Assembly (NCBI RefSeq): GCF_030408035.1
Contig: NZ_JASDCF010000001.1
Coordinates: forward strand, 372,001-436,000
Source of the DNA: Psychrobacter sp. APC 3426
GTDB lineage: Bacteria > Pseudomonadota > Gammaproteobacteria > Pseudomonadales > Moraxellaceae
DNA length: 64,000 bases
Direction of reading: 5' to 3'
Shown: positions 27,131 through 36,362 of the stretch, piece by piece
Position numbering within the stretch: the stretch's first letter is position 1
How the letters are laid out: each line of letters opens with the position of its first letter
Translations under genes and position numbers: made by a program
The notes under the pieces: generated by a model
The model's input: only the letters and a program-made list of their open reading frames with translations
Databases searched by the model: none
Told to the model about the DNA's origin: nothing

Positions 27131-28588
27131 CTAATAATAACCGAGTACCTTCCACCAAACCAGACCGGCACCTATCCATATCACTAAGTTAACCACACTC
27201 ATAATCGCACCAATGCCCCACCACTCTCCTAACGTCACATAGCCCGAGTTAAAGATAACTGGAGCAGTACCTGTTGCATAGTGGGTAAGCGTCATCATGA
27301 TATTACCTGCCGCTGCTAGAATTAACGCATATAGCATTGGCGGTGCACCTAAACTTAATCCTACCGCATAAAATGCAGCAAATAGCGCGGTAATGTGTGC
27401 TGTGGTACTGGCAAAGAAATAATGGATATATAAATAAACTAGGGTCAAAATCGTTACGGCACCTACCCATCCAAGCCCAGTTGCACCAATCATTGACTCA
27501 ATATTACCCGAAAACCAGCTGATCAGCCCAAGCTCATTTAGGTAAGCTGCCATCATAATGAGGGCACCAAACCAAATAATAGTATCCCATGCAGACTTCT
27601 CTTTGAGAATGTCATCCCAAGTCAGTACACCAGTCAATATTAAGGTCGTCAGTCCAATAAAAGCTGTGGTGGTGGCGTCGACACTATACTGCTCACCGAG
27701 TATAAGAGCCGGAATGTTGGCCCACAATACTAGCATCAGACCGAACACGCCAAGCATGATTTTTTCCTGAGTGCTTATTTTACCCATCTCAGCCAGGTTA
27801 TCCTTCGCAAACCCTTTCGCATCAGGGGTTACCTTTACATCAGGCGGATAAATCATATAAATAACCAATGGCATGATTATCAAACAAAGCATACCCGGCA
27901 CAAACATTGCCACGGCCCAAGTCGTCCATGACAATTGAATATCACCGCCCGTGGCTTTATTCACTAAGTCTACGACTAACGGGTTGGGTGCTGTAGCCGT
28001 GATAAACATACCTGAAGTGATGGGATTGGCATGATAGTTGACCATCGCCAAATAACGACCAATCTTATTTTGTGTTCCCTCATCTGGTGTTGAATGGAAA
28101 CTTTTTGCGATGGATCTCATAATAGGATGAATTATACCGCCACCACGCGCCGTATTAGAAGGCGTAATAGGTGCTATCATCAGCTCAGCTGCCGTCAGAG
28201 AATAAGCCACGCCAATGGTTTTTTTGCCAAAAATAGAGATAAAGTAATAAGCAATACGTCGACCCAAACCCGTTTTGATAAGGCCACGTGATATCATAAC
28301 AGCGATACCAATTAACCAAATCAGCGGGCTTGAGTAGCTTGATAGCGCATCCTTAATGGCTTGTTGTGGACTGTCACTGGTCACCCCAGTCAAAGCCACT
28401 AAGGTGACAGCAATGACGGCTATTGCACCAATAGGCAGCACCTTACCAATGATGGCGACGATAGTGGCGATAAACAAAGCCAACATGTGCCATGCTGCAG
28501 GCGTAACACCAGTAGGTACTGGAATAACGAACCAGATGACTAAACCAACTAAAATGGCAATGACCGCTTGGATAGGCTTAAATGGCAT
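27131..28588 (-). CDS. DASS-family (SLC13-like) anion transporter
   Basis: 485 residues, about a dozen hydrophobic segments. ITPSNTARGGGIIHPI near residue 150 is the family signature shared with the plant/bacterial 2-oxoglutarate/malate and citrate/succinate carriers (CitT, TtdT, SodiT1). A second SNTA-like hairpin region is near NPLVVDL and the C-terminal half. It should import or exchange a di- or tricarboxylate across the inner membrane; substrate and coupling ion are not deducible. AAGGA lies 9 bases before the ATG. It converges on recX with a 45-base gap. A MITE lies 186 bases upstream of its start. Confidence 0.87.
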   Translation of the reverse strand: MPFKPIQAVIAILVGLVIWFVIPVPTGVTPAAWHMLALFIATIVAIIGKVLPIGAIAVIAVTLVALTGVTSDSPQQAIKDALSSYSSPLIWLIGIAVMISRGLIKTGLGRRIAYYFISIFGKKTIGVAYSLTAAELMIAPITPSNTARGGGIIHPIMRSIAKSFHSTPDEGTQNKIGRYLAMVNYHANPITSGMFITATAPNPLVVDLVNKATGGDIQLSWTTWAVAMFVPGMLCLIIMPLVIYMIYPPDVKVTPDAKGFAKDNLAEMGKISTQEKIMLGVFGLMLVLWANIPALILGEQYSVDATTTAFIGLTTLILTGVLTWDDILKEKSAWDTIIWFGALIMMAAYLNELGLISWFSGNIESMIGATGLGWVGAVTILTLVYLYIHYFFASTTAHITALFAAFYAVGLSLGAPPMLYALILAAAGNIMMTLTHYATGTAPVIFNSGYVTLGEWWGIGAIMSVVNLVIWIGAGLVWWKVLGYY

Positions 28589-28773
28589 GAGTCAACATCC
28601 TTATAGATTCTTATGCAATCACACTTATAGAGATATAATTTTCTATATCAAAATAATTTTCATAAAAGTTATCTCATATCAAATACTGTCAACATAGTGA
28701 CTGCAACAATAAATCATATGGATTACATAAACATCTTATAAGATTTCCAGCATCTATTTCCTGTTATTCACTA

Positions 28774-29030
28774 TTTTTAACATTTTAGCGCAGAAGTCTC
28801 CTACCTCTGTGGTGAGATGAATGCGTATTTACAATACCTTAAGTTTATTGCTAGACTTCAATCAAGGTCAGCATTTCAGACCTTTAGAGTAATCTAATAA
28901 CATCATCGTCAGTCTGTGTCCGAGTTGCTTGAAAACAGCAATAACTGTGAACCGTTGGTGCGACGAGGATAGCTTAGTAAACTTTCCTAACCGCTATTGC
29001 AGCATTAAACGATAAAATACCTAACCACCA
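28774..29030 (+). mobile_element. MITE-like deletion derivative of the tnpB element
   Basis: The left end (28774-28825) matches the left end of the full copies: TTTTTAACATTTTAGCGCAG followed by a hairpin and GATGAATGCG. The right part keeps the last tnpB codons: 28951-28977 reads ACC GTT GGT GCG ACG AGG ATA GCT TAG (TVGATRIA-stop), against TVGATGLA-stop in the full copies. A degraded right end (CCTAACCGC onward) follows. Nearly all of tnpB is missing, giving about 257 bp in plus orientation. The right boundary is uncertain. Confidence 0.75.
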
Positions 29031-29043
29031 TATTATTAACAAT

Positions 29044-29077
29044 AAAAAAGAGCACGTTATTGAACGCGCCCTTTTTT
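29044..29077 (-). terminator. Terminator of the DUF937-type gene
   Basis: AAAAAAG..GC.CGTT / AACG.GC..CTTTTTT, an imperfect but long stem with T-rich flanks on both strands, 55 bases past the stop codon of the gene at 29132. Confidence 0.75.
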
Positions 29078-29131
29078 AGAATATATATGGCTAAAATTTA
29101 GCAGACAACTGACCATATTTTAAAATTAGAA

Positions 29132-29845
29132 TTATTTTAGAGTGCCCAATCGGCTAGATAACTGATTGATAATTTGGTCAATCTCTTCATTGGCTTCAGA
29201 CTCATTATCCAAGTTACCATTGGGTGTCAGTTGGTTCATTACTTCGGGTAACAATTCAGCGAGACCTTGACGCACCTCTAAATCATTGGCTCCTGTATGA
29301 GCAGCAACCTGTTGAATCTCATTTTCATCAAATAAACGACTGACGTCATTGGGATCAAGATTATCATTGTCTTCTTGATTGCTCATCCAAGAACGAGCTT
29401 GGTTCTCATAACCCATGCCAGTGATTTTAGATAATGCACCGCTCAAACCACCATTACGTTTGATCCAGCTCAGTACCATCGGCATCAGCGCAGCAACCAA
29501 CATGCCTTTACCGCCAAAACCACCTCTGGTGCGCTGACCACCTAGTACGCCACCTAAAATATCACCCAAGCCGCCAGCGCCTGAGCTGACACCGCCACGC
29601 TGCGCGCCACCAGTAAGACCACCAATAATATCATCTAGACCAAAGCCATTGTCTGGTTGACGATCGTATTGTCTTGGATTATAACCACCCGTCTGGCTAC
29701 CGTTGCCTAATACACTGCCCAATATATCACCAAGACCACCTGTCCGACGTGGCTCAACACGTTGGTTAACTGGATTGCGCTGCGCATCCTCTGGATCCAT
29801 TGCTCTACGTGCAACTTGGCTTACCAAATTCCCTAATAGGCTCAT
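29132..29845 (-). CDS. YidB-like (DUF937) glycine-rich protein
   Basis: 237 residues from MSLLGNLVSQ; GAGGATG precedes this ATG, while an ATG seven codons earlier would overlap that site. The N-terminal half is Gly/Arg/Gln-rich with repeats of GLGDILGSVLGN, GLDDIIGGLTGG and GLGDILGGVLGG at about 37, 72 and 96. The C-terminal half holds the DUF937/YidB core: VAALMPMVLSWIKRNGGLSG, WMSNQEDNDNLDPNDVSRLF, then the region ending EEIDQIINQLSSRLGTL. YidB-type proteins have no settled function. No signal peptide is visible. It appears to be monocistronic. Confidence 0.75.
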   Translation of the reverse strand: MSLLGNLVSQVARRAMDPEDAQRNPVNQRVEPRRTGGLGDILGSVLGNGSQTGGYNPRQYDRQPDNGFGLDDIIGGLTGGAQRGGVSSGAGGLGDILGGVLGGQRTRGGFGGKGMLVAALMPMVLSWIKRNGGLSGALSKITGMGYENQARSWMSNQEDNDNLDPNDVSRLFDENEIQQVAAHTGANDLEVRQGLAELLPEVMNQLTPNGNLDNESEANEEIDQIINQLSSRLGTLK

Positions 29846-30077
29846 AATATCATCCTCTGTTGTCATATTATTTGTTATAAAAATAAAACTGTTGGCTTGA
29901 ATGCCTGTTGTTAATTTTTAATATAGCAAATCTCTTTAATCATCGAGATAGGTATTTTGTTATGACATGTAGGCGTTCGTAATTGAGTATATATCACCAT
30001 TTTCAAATAAGGACACGCTCTAGCTATATTAAGCTAAAGACAACCATAAGAAATAGAGGATACAGTAAGGTTGAGTT

Positions 30078-30536
30078 TCAATTTAATTGAGCAGAGCTTA
30101 CATTGGCAAGAATACTCAGTTCTCGCCATTGCTCAGGACTGACCTGATCACGAAATATAGTGGTCAATAGCGCTCTTTGATAAGGCTCTACGATGTCGAA
30201 CTCAAAACTCAGTGCCCACCGAGAGCGATGCACAGTGTTCAGACTTGCGTGCCATAACTCATCGCCACGGCCTGTACGTATCAGCAACTGCCATTGCCTA
30301 TCGACACGCTGACTAAGCGGTGGCTGGCTAAGATGTAGCAATATAGGCTGTGATAATGCTAGATAAGTTATTACTGCAGTTGTCACTATTAAGATAAGTA
30401 CATACTGCCACAGTGCTAGAGACGCTAGCCACCCTAATATTGTCATGACACTAGCCAAACCAATATATAGTAGCAAACGCAGGCGGCTTGCCGTTCTAAT
30501 AGCAGTATCAATACGCAAAGTATTTATCAAAGTCAT
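30078..30536 (-). CDS. YgfX/CptA-like membrane protein
   Basis: 152 residues with two adjacent hydrophobic segments (about 21-38 and 42-62) and a soluble C-terminal domain containing WQLLIRTGRGDELWHASL. The size, two-helix hairpin and position just downstream of sdhE match YgfX, a membrane partner of the SdhE operon. In E. coli it has been described as CptA, a toxin affecting FtsZ and MreB, a function that is debated. Sequence similarity itself is weak by eye, so the call leans on context. No ribosome site is obvious. Confidence 0.6.
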   Translation of the reverse strand: MTLINTLRIDTAIRTASRLRLLLYIGLASVMTILGWLASLALWQYVLILIVTTAVITYLALSQPILLHLSQPPLSQRVDRQWQLLIRTGRGDELWHASLNTVHRSRWALSFEFDIVEPYQRALLTTIFRDQVSPEQWRELSILANVSSAQLN

Positions 30537-30666
30537 AGGTTCGTATCACAAGCCGTATCAGACTGCCGTGCCAGTCAGCTTCAGAAGCTCATTATTAAAG
30601 TGGATAACTGGACGATTGAATTATCGAATTATTGCTATATTTCTCAGCGACACCCTAAACAAAAAA

Positions 30667-30948
30667 TTAAGTCAAATCTTTGGTATGACGCCATGTCTTA
30701 ATTTTATTAACCAACTCCCAGATTACATCATCTTCAGGTCGCGATTGATTGGTAAAATAATCCAATAAATCAGGGTCTTCATGAGTCAGCATCTCAGCAA
30801 AAGCGGCTTGCTCAGCAGGTTCTGCCGTCAAATACAGCTCTTTGACATAAGGGTCAATATAAAAATCCAACTCTTTTAGTCCGCGACGAGCCTGATAAAT
30901 AATGCGGCGCTGTTCATTGGTTGGTTCTGGTTGGTTTATTGCTGTCAT
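30667..30948 (-). CDS. sdhE: Succinate dehydrogenase assembly factor SdhE
   Basis: 93 residues. The motif RRGLKELDFYIDPYV contains the RGxxE signature of SdhE/YgfY, followed by the acidic helix FAEMLTHEDPDLLDYF and a conserved end (DDVIWELVNKIK). SdhE promotes covalent attachment of FAD to SdhA, and also to FrdA. The protein is cytosolic and small. It is followed 130 bases downstream on the same strand by the YgfX-like gene, the usual pair. Confidence 0.9.
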   Translation of the reverse strand: MTAINQPEPTNEQRRIIYQARRGLKELDFYIDPYVKELYLTAEPAEQAAFAEMLTHEDPDLLDYFTNQSRPEDDVIWELVNKIKTWRHTKDLT

Positions 30949-31019
30949 AGATATGATCTCAATAGAAATGTATTTAAATGGAAATATGATTTTCGAGTGT
31001 CGAATAGTAATTGTAATTG

Positions 31020-31922
31020 TTAGACTTTATGATGATTATACGCGGATAACTGGCTCCATAATGCCACTGATTGCTGAGTCATCGCTACATTATGAGTGCG
31101 AATGATACTAGCCCCCTGCTGCAGCGCAAAGATTCCAGCAGCGGCTCCCACAGCATCACGCTCTAGCGCTTGGGTAGTAGCAACAGCTTCGACGCCACTT
31201 TTACTGAGTACTTCTGCTAAAAATCGCTTGCGCGAAATCCCAAACATCATCGGCAATCCGAGTGCTTGTAACTTTTTAAGCTGACTTAATAAAGCACAAT
31301 GATGCTCATAATTTTTAGCAAAGCCAAATCCAGGGTCGATGATTATTTTTTCACGTTTGACACCGATGCTTATTACTTCATCAATACGTGCAGCAAGCTC
31401 ATTACTGACCTCTTCAACCACGTCATCATACTGTGCCAAATCATTCATGGTCGTTGGCTCACCACGCATGTGCATCAGCATAACGGGTATATTAAGTGCT
31501 GCTGCTAGCTTGGCTGCACCTTCGCGCTTAAGCGCTCGTACATCGTTCCAAATATCGGCACCCGCATCAAAGGCTGCCTGCATCACTAATGGGTTACTGG
31601 TATCAATAGACAGCCAGAGCTCGTGACCAAAATTTTGCCGAATGGCCCGTACGACTGGTACAACACGCTGTATCTCTTCAGAAGTACTGACAGCCTCCGC
31701 ATTTGGACGGGTAGATTCGCCACCAATATCAATAATCGTTGCGCCCTCATTCATCATCTGCTGACAGTGTTGGATGGCTTTGTTAACCGCATTGAATTGC
31801 CCACCATCTGAAAAAGAATCTGGCGTTACGTTGAGAATACCCATAATATGTGGCTGCGACAAATTTAGAGTCTTATCGCGGCTCGATACTTCGTAACTGG
31901 GAAGAGGTTGGAATAATGACAT
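31020..31922 (-). CDS. folP: Dihydropteroate synthase
   Basis: 300 residues. Condenses DHPP with p-aminobenzoate in folate synthesis and is the sulfonamide target. Family signatures are IMGILNVTPDSFSDGG near the N-terminus, GGESTRPNAE, DPGFGFAKNYEHHCALL and the C-terminal RTHNV. I start at the ATG at 31922 with GGAT 7 bases upstream; a TTG two codons earlier is less likely. It lies downstream of ftsH on the same strand, the common ftsH-folP order, but an IS3 element now separates them. No glmM follows. Confidence 0.96.
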   Translation of the reverse strand: MSLFQPLPSYEVSSRDKTLNLSQPHIMGILNVTPDSFSDGGQFNAVNKAIQHCQQMMNEGATIIDIGGESTRPNAEAVSTSEEIQRVVPVVRAIRQNFGHELWLSIDTSNPLVMQAAFDAGADIWNDVRALKREGAAKLAAALNIPVMLMHMRGEPTTMNDLAQYDDVVEEVSNELAARIDEVISIGVKREKIIIDPGFGFAKNYEHHCALLSQLKKLQALGLPMMFGISRKRFLAEVLSKSGVEAVATTQALERDAVGAAAGIFALQQGASIIRTHNVAMTQQSVALWSQLSAYNHHKV

Positions 31923-32065
31923 GAGCAATCCATTATAGATAAAAAGATAAAATTTATAATATAGCTTTCGTTCTTGCTACCTGTGCTTATGATACCAGTA
32001 AATTCTATGCTGTCCTAAAACTAAAGCCTTGATAAAATAATGACAATAAAAAAGCCCTTTATAAA

Positions 32066-32078
32066 TGAACTGACCCCC
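32066..32078 (+). repeat. Left terminal inverted repeat of the IS3 element
   Basis: TGAACTGACCCCC. The match with the right end continues imperfectly inward (TAAACTTAGACA against ATAAGTTGGACA). Confidence 0.9.
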
Positions 32079-32092
32079 TAAACTTAGACAGT

Positions 32093-32995
32093 TTAAGTTT
32101 GCATCAAGGACTGAGCTCTGTACTTAACAGGGCTCAGTCCTTTTAGTTTAAGCTGAATTCTCTCATGATTATAGTAGTGAATATAGTCATGAATCTGTTT
32201 TTCCAAAGCCTCAATCGTTTTAGGCTTCTCAATGTAGATAGTCTCACACTTCAAAGACCCAAAGAAGCTTTCCATCAACGCATTATCTAAACAGTTCCCT
32301 TTTCGGCTCATACTTTGCTTAATATGATTCTCTTTAAGCGTATTTGCAAACGGTTTCATCTGATAGTGCCACCCTTGATCTGAGTGCAGTGTTAGCTCCT
32401 CCTTACCCTTGCGCTTTGATGATATGTTTTCAACCGCGCGCTCTAGCATCTGTTTCACCAAGTCATATACGGGTCGTCTTGAGAGCGTATAACTGATGAT
32501 CTCATTGTTGAAGCAGTCAAGTATTGGGGATAGATATAGCTTGTCATCACCGACTTTAAACTCTGTAATGTCAGTAAACCACCTGCGATTGGGCGCTTTC
32601 GCTCTAAACTTGCGTTTGACTAAGTTCTTGGCGATCACACCGCACTGCCCTTTATAGGAGCGATACCTTTGTCGTCTGATTTTAGCATTAAGTTTAAGCT
32701 CACCCATGAGTCTGGCAATCAGCTTATGATTGTGTTTTAGATATTCATTCTTAAGCGTTTGAGTTATGCGGCGATAGCCGTACCGACCTTTATGGTGATG
32801 GTAGATATCACTGATACGCTGTTTAAGATCGGCATACTTATCATCAGCCGTCAGCAAGTTTAGGTGATAGTAAAAGCTACTTCTTGGTATACCTGCAATA
32901 AGTAGTAGTAAAGCTAAGGGATGCTGATTCCTTAGTCCTTCGATGAGCCTTGCTTTGTCGCGGCTTGTTCCTTTTCCCTGAGCAAGGCATCGAGC
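32093..32995 (-). CDS. IS3-family transposase OrfB part (made by -1 frameshift)
   Basis: 300 residues in the -1 frame relative to orfA, open from the slippery site to the stop at 32093. The N-terminus reads KARLIEGLRNQ and LLLIAGIPRSSFYYH, the HTH_21-type lead of IS150-like transposases. The rve integrase core follows, with Asp in RRWFTDITEF, Asp in LHSDQGWHYQ and Glu in NALMESFFGSLK (D, D, E). The first usable in-frame start codon of its own is a TTG at 32857, too far in to retain the N-terminal helices, so the active form is the OrfAB fusion that makes the DDE transposase. Confidence 0.9.
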   Translation of the reverse strand, partial: ARCLAQGKGTSRDKARLIEGLRNQHPLALLLLIAGIPRSSFYYHLNLLTADDKYADLKQRISDIYHHHKGRYGYRRITQTLKNEYLKHNHKLIARLMGELKLNAKIRRQRYRSYKGQCGVIAKNLVKRKFRAKAPNRRWFTDITEFKVGDDKLYLSPILDCFNNEIISYTLSRRPVYDLVKQMLERAVENISSKRKGKEELTLHSDQGWHYQMKPFANTLKENHIKQSMSRKGNCLDNALMESFFGSLKCETIYIEKPKTIEALEKQIHDYIHYYNHERIQLKLKGLSPVKYRAQSLMQT

Positions 32996-33450
32996 TTTTT
33001 TAGATAAGCGTTCTCCGCACGCAAATACTCATTCTCGCGTTTGATTTCTTCTACACTTTTCTCATGGTCAGGTTTGTCAGTAAGGTAAGGGTGCTTCATA
33101 GTAAGTCGTCCTTTGGCTTTGGCGGTTAAGCCTAGCATACCATGACAAGCATAGGAGCTGCGCCAAGCACTGATTAAAGCAGGTGAGCTGATGTTGAACT
33201 TTAAAGCGGCTTGTGATTGACTTAAACCTTCATCTGCCATAGTGGTGAGAACTTGAAGCTTAAAATCACAACTGTATATAGCTTTACGAGTTTTAGGTTT
33301 GATGGCAAGGACGCCTCCAGCTTGATACTGGTTGACCCATTTAACAACATCTTTATCATCAATATTAAAGTGCTTGGCAGTAGCATAAGCAGAATGACCT
33401 TGCTGATAATAGGCGATCACTCTTATCTTAAAGTCTATGTCGTATTTCAT
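32932..33450 (-). CDS. IS3-family transposase OrfA (helix-turn-helix)
   Basis: 172 residues from MKYDIDFKIRVIAYY; GGGGG with 7-base spacing precedes this ATG, and the upstream extension of the frame lies partly in the inverted repeat. Two helix-turn-helix units are visible (HSAYATAKHFNIDDKDVVKW, then LSQSQAALKFNISSPALISAW), followed by a coiled coil (about 140-170, VEEIKRENEYLRAENAYLKK) typical of IS3 OrfA. It binds the terminal repeats. A AAA AAG at 33001-32995 in its frame allows -1 slippage into orfB. Confidence 0.92.
   Translation of the reverse strand: MKYDIDFKIRVIAYYQQGHSAYATAKHFNIDDKDVVKWVNQYQAGGVLAIKPKTRKAIYSCDFKLQVLTTMADEGLSQSQAALKFNISSPALISAWRSSYACHGMLGLTAKAKGRLTMKHPYLTDKPDHEKSVEEIKRENEYLRAENAYLKKLDALLREKEQAATKQGSSKD
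32995..33001 (-). promoter_or_regulatory. Programmed -1 frameshift site A_AAA_AAG
   Basis: The heptamer falls exactly in the orfA frame (CTA AAA AAG CTC). Slipping back one base opens the orfB frame with no stop before the conserved OrfB N-terminus. This is the standard IS3 mechanism. Confidence 0.85.
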
Positions 33451-33482
33451 AAAATAACCCCCAAAAGTTGTGTCCAACTTAT

Positions 33483-33495
33483 GGGGGTCAGTTCA
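33483..33495 (-). repeat. Right terminal inverted repeat of the IS3 element
   Basis: GGGGGTCAGTTCA, the exact inverse of the left repeat. orfA starts 33 bases inside it. Confidence 0.9.
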
Positions 33496-33537
33496 AAATA
33501 ACGGGCTCTTCATATTCAATATTGGCTAACCGTAGGA

Positions 33538-35433
33538 CTACATCGCTGGTAATGGTGGCGGTGTGGATCCAGTTGTTTTAACATCATTTTTTGATAAGTT
33601 CACTTCATTATGCTGATAGACTCTTGGTGGTCGTGGGTCTTCACCAGCTAAGATATCCTGCAACTGATCGCGGTCAATCGTTTCCCATTTCATCAAGGCA
33701 TCAACCATTGCATGCATTTTATCTTGGTTACCTTCGATTAGCTCACGAGCGATATCGTATTGCTCTTCTAACATACGGCGTACTTCTTCATCCACTTTTT
33801 GCTGTGTGGCTTCTGAAATGGTACGGCTGCTAGAGCCAAAGTAGCCTTGTGAGCTATCTTCATCTTCATACACCATAATACCAAGCGCGTCAGACATACC
33901 GTATTTGGTGACCATCGCCCGTGCCATTTTGGTTGCACGTTCAAAGTCGTTTGAGGCACCTGTAGACATCTGATTGATAAATACTTCTTCGGCGATACGA
34001 CCACCAAACAAAATAGCAATATCATTGAGCATTTTTGACTTATACATACTGGTCTGATCATGCTCAGGCAGCTGCCAGGTAACACCAAGCGCAAAACCAC
34101 GCGGCATAATGGTTACTTTATGCACAGGATCTGTACCAGGTAGCAATTCAGCGACTAAGGCATGGCCTGCTTCATGATAAGCAGTCGCACGGCGCTCTTC
34201 TTCACGTATCACCATCGATTTACGCTCAGGACCCATATATAGCTTGTCTTTAGCATCTTCAAAATCATTCATATCGACGCTAGTTTTATTACGACGTGCT
34301 GCAAATAATGCCGCTTCGTTAACCAAGTTGGCAAGCTGTGCGCCACTGAATCCAGGCGTACCACGAGCAAGTGAGTTTGCATCCACACCAATGGTATTTG
34401 GTAGCTTTCTCAAATGCACTTTTAAGATTTGTTCACGGCCTTTGATATCTGGTAAGCCGACTTGTACTTGACGGTCAAAACGACCTGGACGTAATAATGC
34501 TTTATCAAGAACATCTGCACGGTTGGTCGCAGCAATGACGATAACACCTTCATTGCCTTCAAAACCATCCATTTCTACCAACAATTGGTTCAATGTTTGC
34601 TCACGCTCGTCATTACCACCGCCCATACCGGAGCCACGATGACGACCGACTGCATCAATCTCATCGATAAAGATGATACAAGGCGCACTTTTCTTGGCTT
34701 GTTCGAACATGTCACGTACACGCGATGCACCAACACCAACGAACATTTCTACAAAATCAGAACCTGAAATTGAGAAGAACGGTACTTTAGCTTCACCAGC
34801 AATGGCTCTTGCTAATAGTGTTTTACCAGTACCAGGAGGACCTACCATCAAAATACCACGTGGGATGGTCGCGCCAAGCTTGGTAAATTTATCAGGATCA
34901 CGTAAGAACTCAACCACTTCGACGACTTCTTCTTTGGCTTCTTCACAACCAGCCACATCTTCGAAATTGACGTTAATTTGGTCTTCAGTCAGCATTTTGG
35001 CTTTAGATTTACCAAAGCTCATCGGGCCGCCACCTTTACCACCTGCGCCGCCCTGCATATTACGCATAAAGAATAAAAACAGACCAATAATCAATAGAAT
35101 TGGGAAACTGGCTATCAGTAACTGCATTAGTACGCTTTGGCGCTTCGGTGCAGTCCCTTGGACTTCAACTTGGTTTTCACGCAGCATCGGCATCAGCTCG
35201 TCATCTGACACAGCTGGTCTAATGGTCTCAAAAGATGAGCCATTTTTCTTTTCACCGGTGATTTGCTCACCATCGATTTCAACACTGGCTACTTGGTTTT
35301 CTGACACAGCGGTCACAAACTCAGAGTAGTTAAGGCTATCCGGCTCAGAAGATTGATCAAAGCCGCTAAACACCAGCACCAAAATGCCGATTACCACCAG
35401 CCACAATAAGGTATTTTTTACCATGTCGCTCAC
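33538..35433 (-). CDS. ftsH: ATP-dependent zinc metalloprotease FtsH
   Basis: 631 residues. Two membrane helices (about 8-24 and 104-122) flank a short periplasmic domain. The AAA ATPase has Walker A GPPGTGKT at about 197, Walker [13 protein letters not shown] and the SRH segment ending RPGRFDRQV. The protease has HEAGH at about 417. Hexameric inner-membrane protease that removes damaged membrane proteins and regulators; in E. coli it degrades LpxC and sigma-32, both relevant to genes here. The Pro-rich C-terminal tail ([12 protein letters not shown]) is typical of the genus-level homologues. It is downstream of rlmE on the same strand but has its own promoter. Confidence 0.98.
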   Translation of the reverse strand: MSDMVKNTLLWLVVIGILVLVFSGFDQSSEPDSLNYSEFVTAVSENQVASVEIDGEQITGEKKNGSSFETIRPAVSDDELMPMLRENQVEVQGTAPKRQSVLMQLLIASFPILLIIGLFLFFMRNMQGGAGGKGGGPMSFGKSKAKMLTEDQINVNFEDVAGCEEAKEEVVEVVEFLRDPDKFTKLGATIPRGILMVGPPGTGKTLLARAIAGEAKVPFFSISGSDFVEMFVGVGASRVRDMFEQAKKSAPCIIFIDEIDAVGRHRGSGMGGGNDEREQTLNQLLVEMDGFEGNEGVIVIAATNRADVLDKALLRPGRFDRQVQVGLPDIKGREQILKVHLRKLPNTIGVDANSLARGTPGFSGAQLANLVNEAALFAARRNKTSVDMNDFEDAKDKLYMGPERKSMVIREEERRATAYHEAGHALVAELLPGTDPVHKVTIMPRGFALGVTWQLPEHDQTSMYKSKMLNDIAILFGGRIAEEVFINQMSTGASNDFERATKMARAMVTKYGMSDALGIMVYEDEDSSQGYFGSSSRTISEATQQKVDEEVRRMLEEQYDIARELIEGNQDKMHAMVDALMKWETIDRDQLQDILAGEDPRPPRVYQHNEVNLSKNDVKTTGSTPPPLPAM

Positions 35434-35509
35434 TAGTTATTCCCATCCCTTACTTATTGGTGTGTTTACTAAACACGTGACGTCCATAAACGTACTGCTC
35501 ATTTAACAA

Positions 35510-35539
35510 TATATAAATCATTTATAAAGAGCTTATCAA
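35510..35539 (-). promoter_or_regulatory. Sigma-70 type promoter for ftsH
   Basis: Minus-strand TTGATA (35539-35534), 18 bases, TATATA (35515-35510), about 75 bases before the ftsH ATG. I saw no sigma-32 motif here or upstream of rlmE, unlike htpG. Confidence 0.5.
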
Positions 35540-35729
35540 GCGTTTATTATCAGACGACTTTGCCTAAAACAAAGTTAATATACCATGATATGTGGTGCTA
35601 ACCTGCATAATTCAAGCAGGTTTCGCTTTTATTCAGTTAACGATTGTAGCAGTTTTTATCCTACAATGACTGTGCTTTATGATGGCACTCTCGCTCACTT
35701 GCAATAGCAGCAACCTATTGAAGTTAAAG

Positions 35730-36362
35730 CTATTTAATCGCTATCCAAAACATCTCTTTTGACCGAGGTCTTGAGGCAGCAGGTTTAATGCTACGGATTT
35801 TACTAAAATCATCCTGCATCTGCTTGCGTAATTCTTGTGTACCCTCGCCCTGAAACACTTTCATAATAAGCGCGCCACCTTCTGGTAAGGTTGCAAGTGC
35901 GAAGTCCACAGCCAGCTCGCATAAGTACATCATACGCGGCTGATCAATAGCGCTATTACCAGCGGTATTGGGCGCCATATCGGAAAGCACCACATCGACC
36001 TGCCTGTTGCCCACTTCAGCCATGATAGCGTCAAACACTTCTGCTTCACGAAAATCACCTTGGATAAAAGTGACATCAGGCAAAGTATCCATAGCTAAGA
36101 TGTCAGAAGCAATTAAAATACCTTTATCACCCACCAATTGCCCCGCCACTTGCGACCAACTACCAGGGGCACTGCCCAAATCTACGACAGTCATGCCTTT
36201 TTTAATCAGACTGGTTTTTTCATTTATCTCTAACAGCTTGTAAGCAGCGCGGGCACGATAGCCGTCTTTTTGGGCCTTTTGTACATAATGATCATCAATA
36301 TGCTCTTTCATCCAAGCACTGCTGCTCTTTGACAATTTTTTGTTTTCGATACGCGTGGCCAA
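35730..36362 (-). CDS. rlmE: 23S rRNA (uridine-2552-2'-O)-methyltransferase
   Basis: 210 residues, standard for RlmE/RrmJ/FtsJ. The SAM site is VVDLGSAPGSWSQVAGQL; the catalytic Lys-Asp-Lys-Glu tetrad is represented by RARAAYKLLEI, LSDMAPNTAG, LIMKVFQGEG and the EMFWIA end. It modifies U2552 in the A-loop of assembled 50S subunits. The pair rlmE-ftsH on one strand is the classical order in E. coli; here the two genes are 296 bases apart. Confidence 0.96.
   Translation of the reverse strand: MATRIENKKLSKSSSAWMKEHIDDHYVQKAQKDGYRARAAYKLLEINEKTSLIKKGMTVVDLGSAPGSWSQVAGQLVGDKGILIASDILAMDTLPDVTFIQGDFREAEVFDAIMAEVGNRQVDVVLSDMAPNTAGNSAIDQPRMMYLCELAVDFALATLPEGGALIMKVFQGEGTQELRKQMQDDFSKIRSIKPAASRPRSKEMFWIAIK

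Larger units (their letters stand above)
32066..33495 (-). mobile_element. Complete IS3-family insertion sequence (IS150-like)
   Basis: 1430 bp bounded by TGAACTGACCCCC (32066-32078) and its exact inverse GGGGGTCAGTTCA (33483-33495), with terminal TG...CA. AAA on both sides (32063-32065, 33496-33498) fits a 3-bp target duplication. It carries orfA, a programmed -1 frameshift heptamer and orfB with an intact DDE triad, so it looks active. It is inserted in the loop of a terminator hairpin between ftsH and folP. Confidence 0.93.

Noticed and set aside
32093-32857. orfB as an independent 254-codon gene
   Set aside because: That start is well inside the conserved region; the -1 frameshift from orfA explains the full 300-residue reading.
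34673-35329. 218-codon frame antisense to ftsH
   Set aside because: A mirror frame of a well-conserved gene; its translation has the Pro/Ser bias typical of shadow frames.
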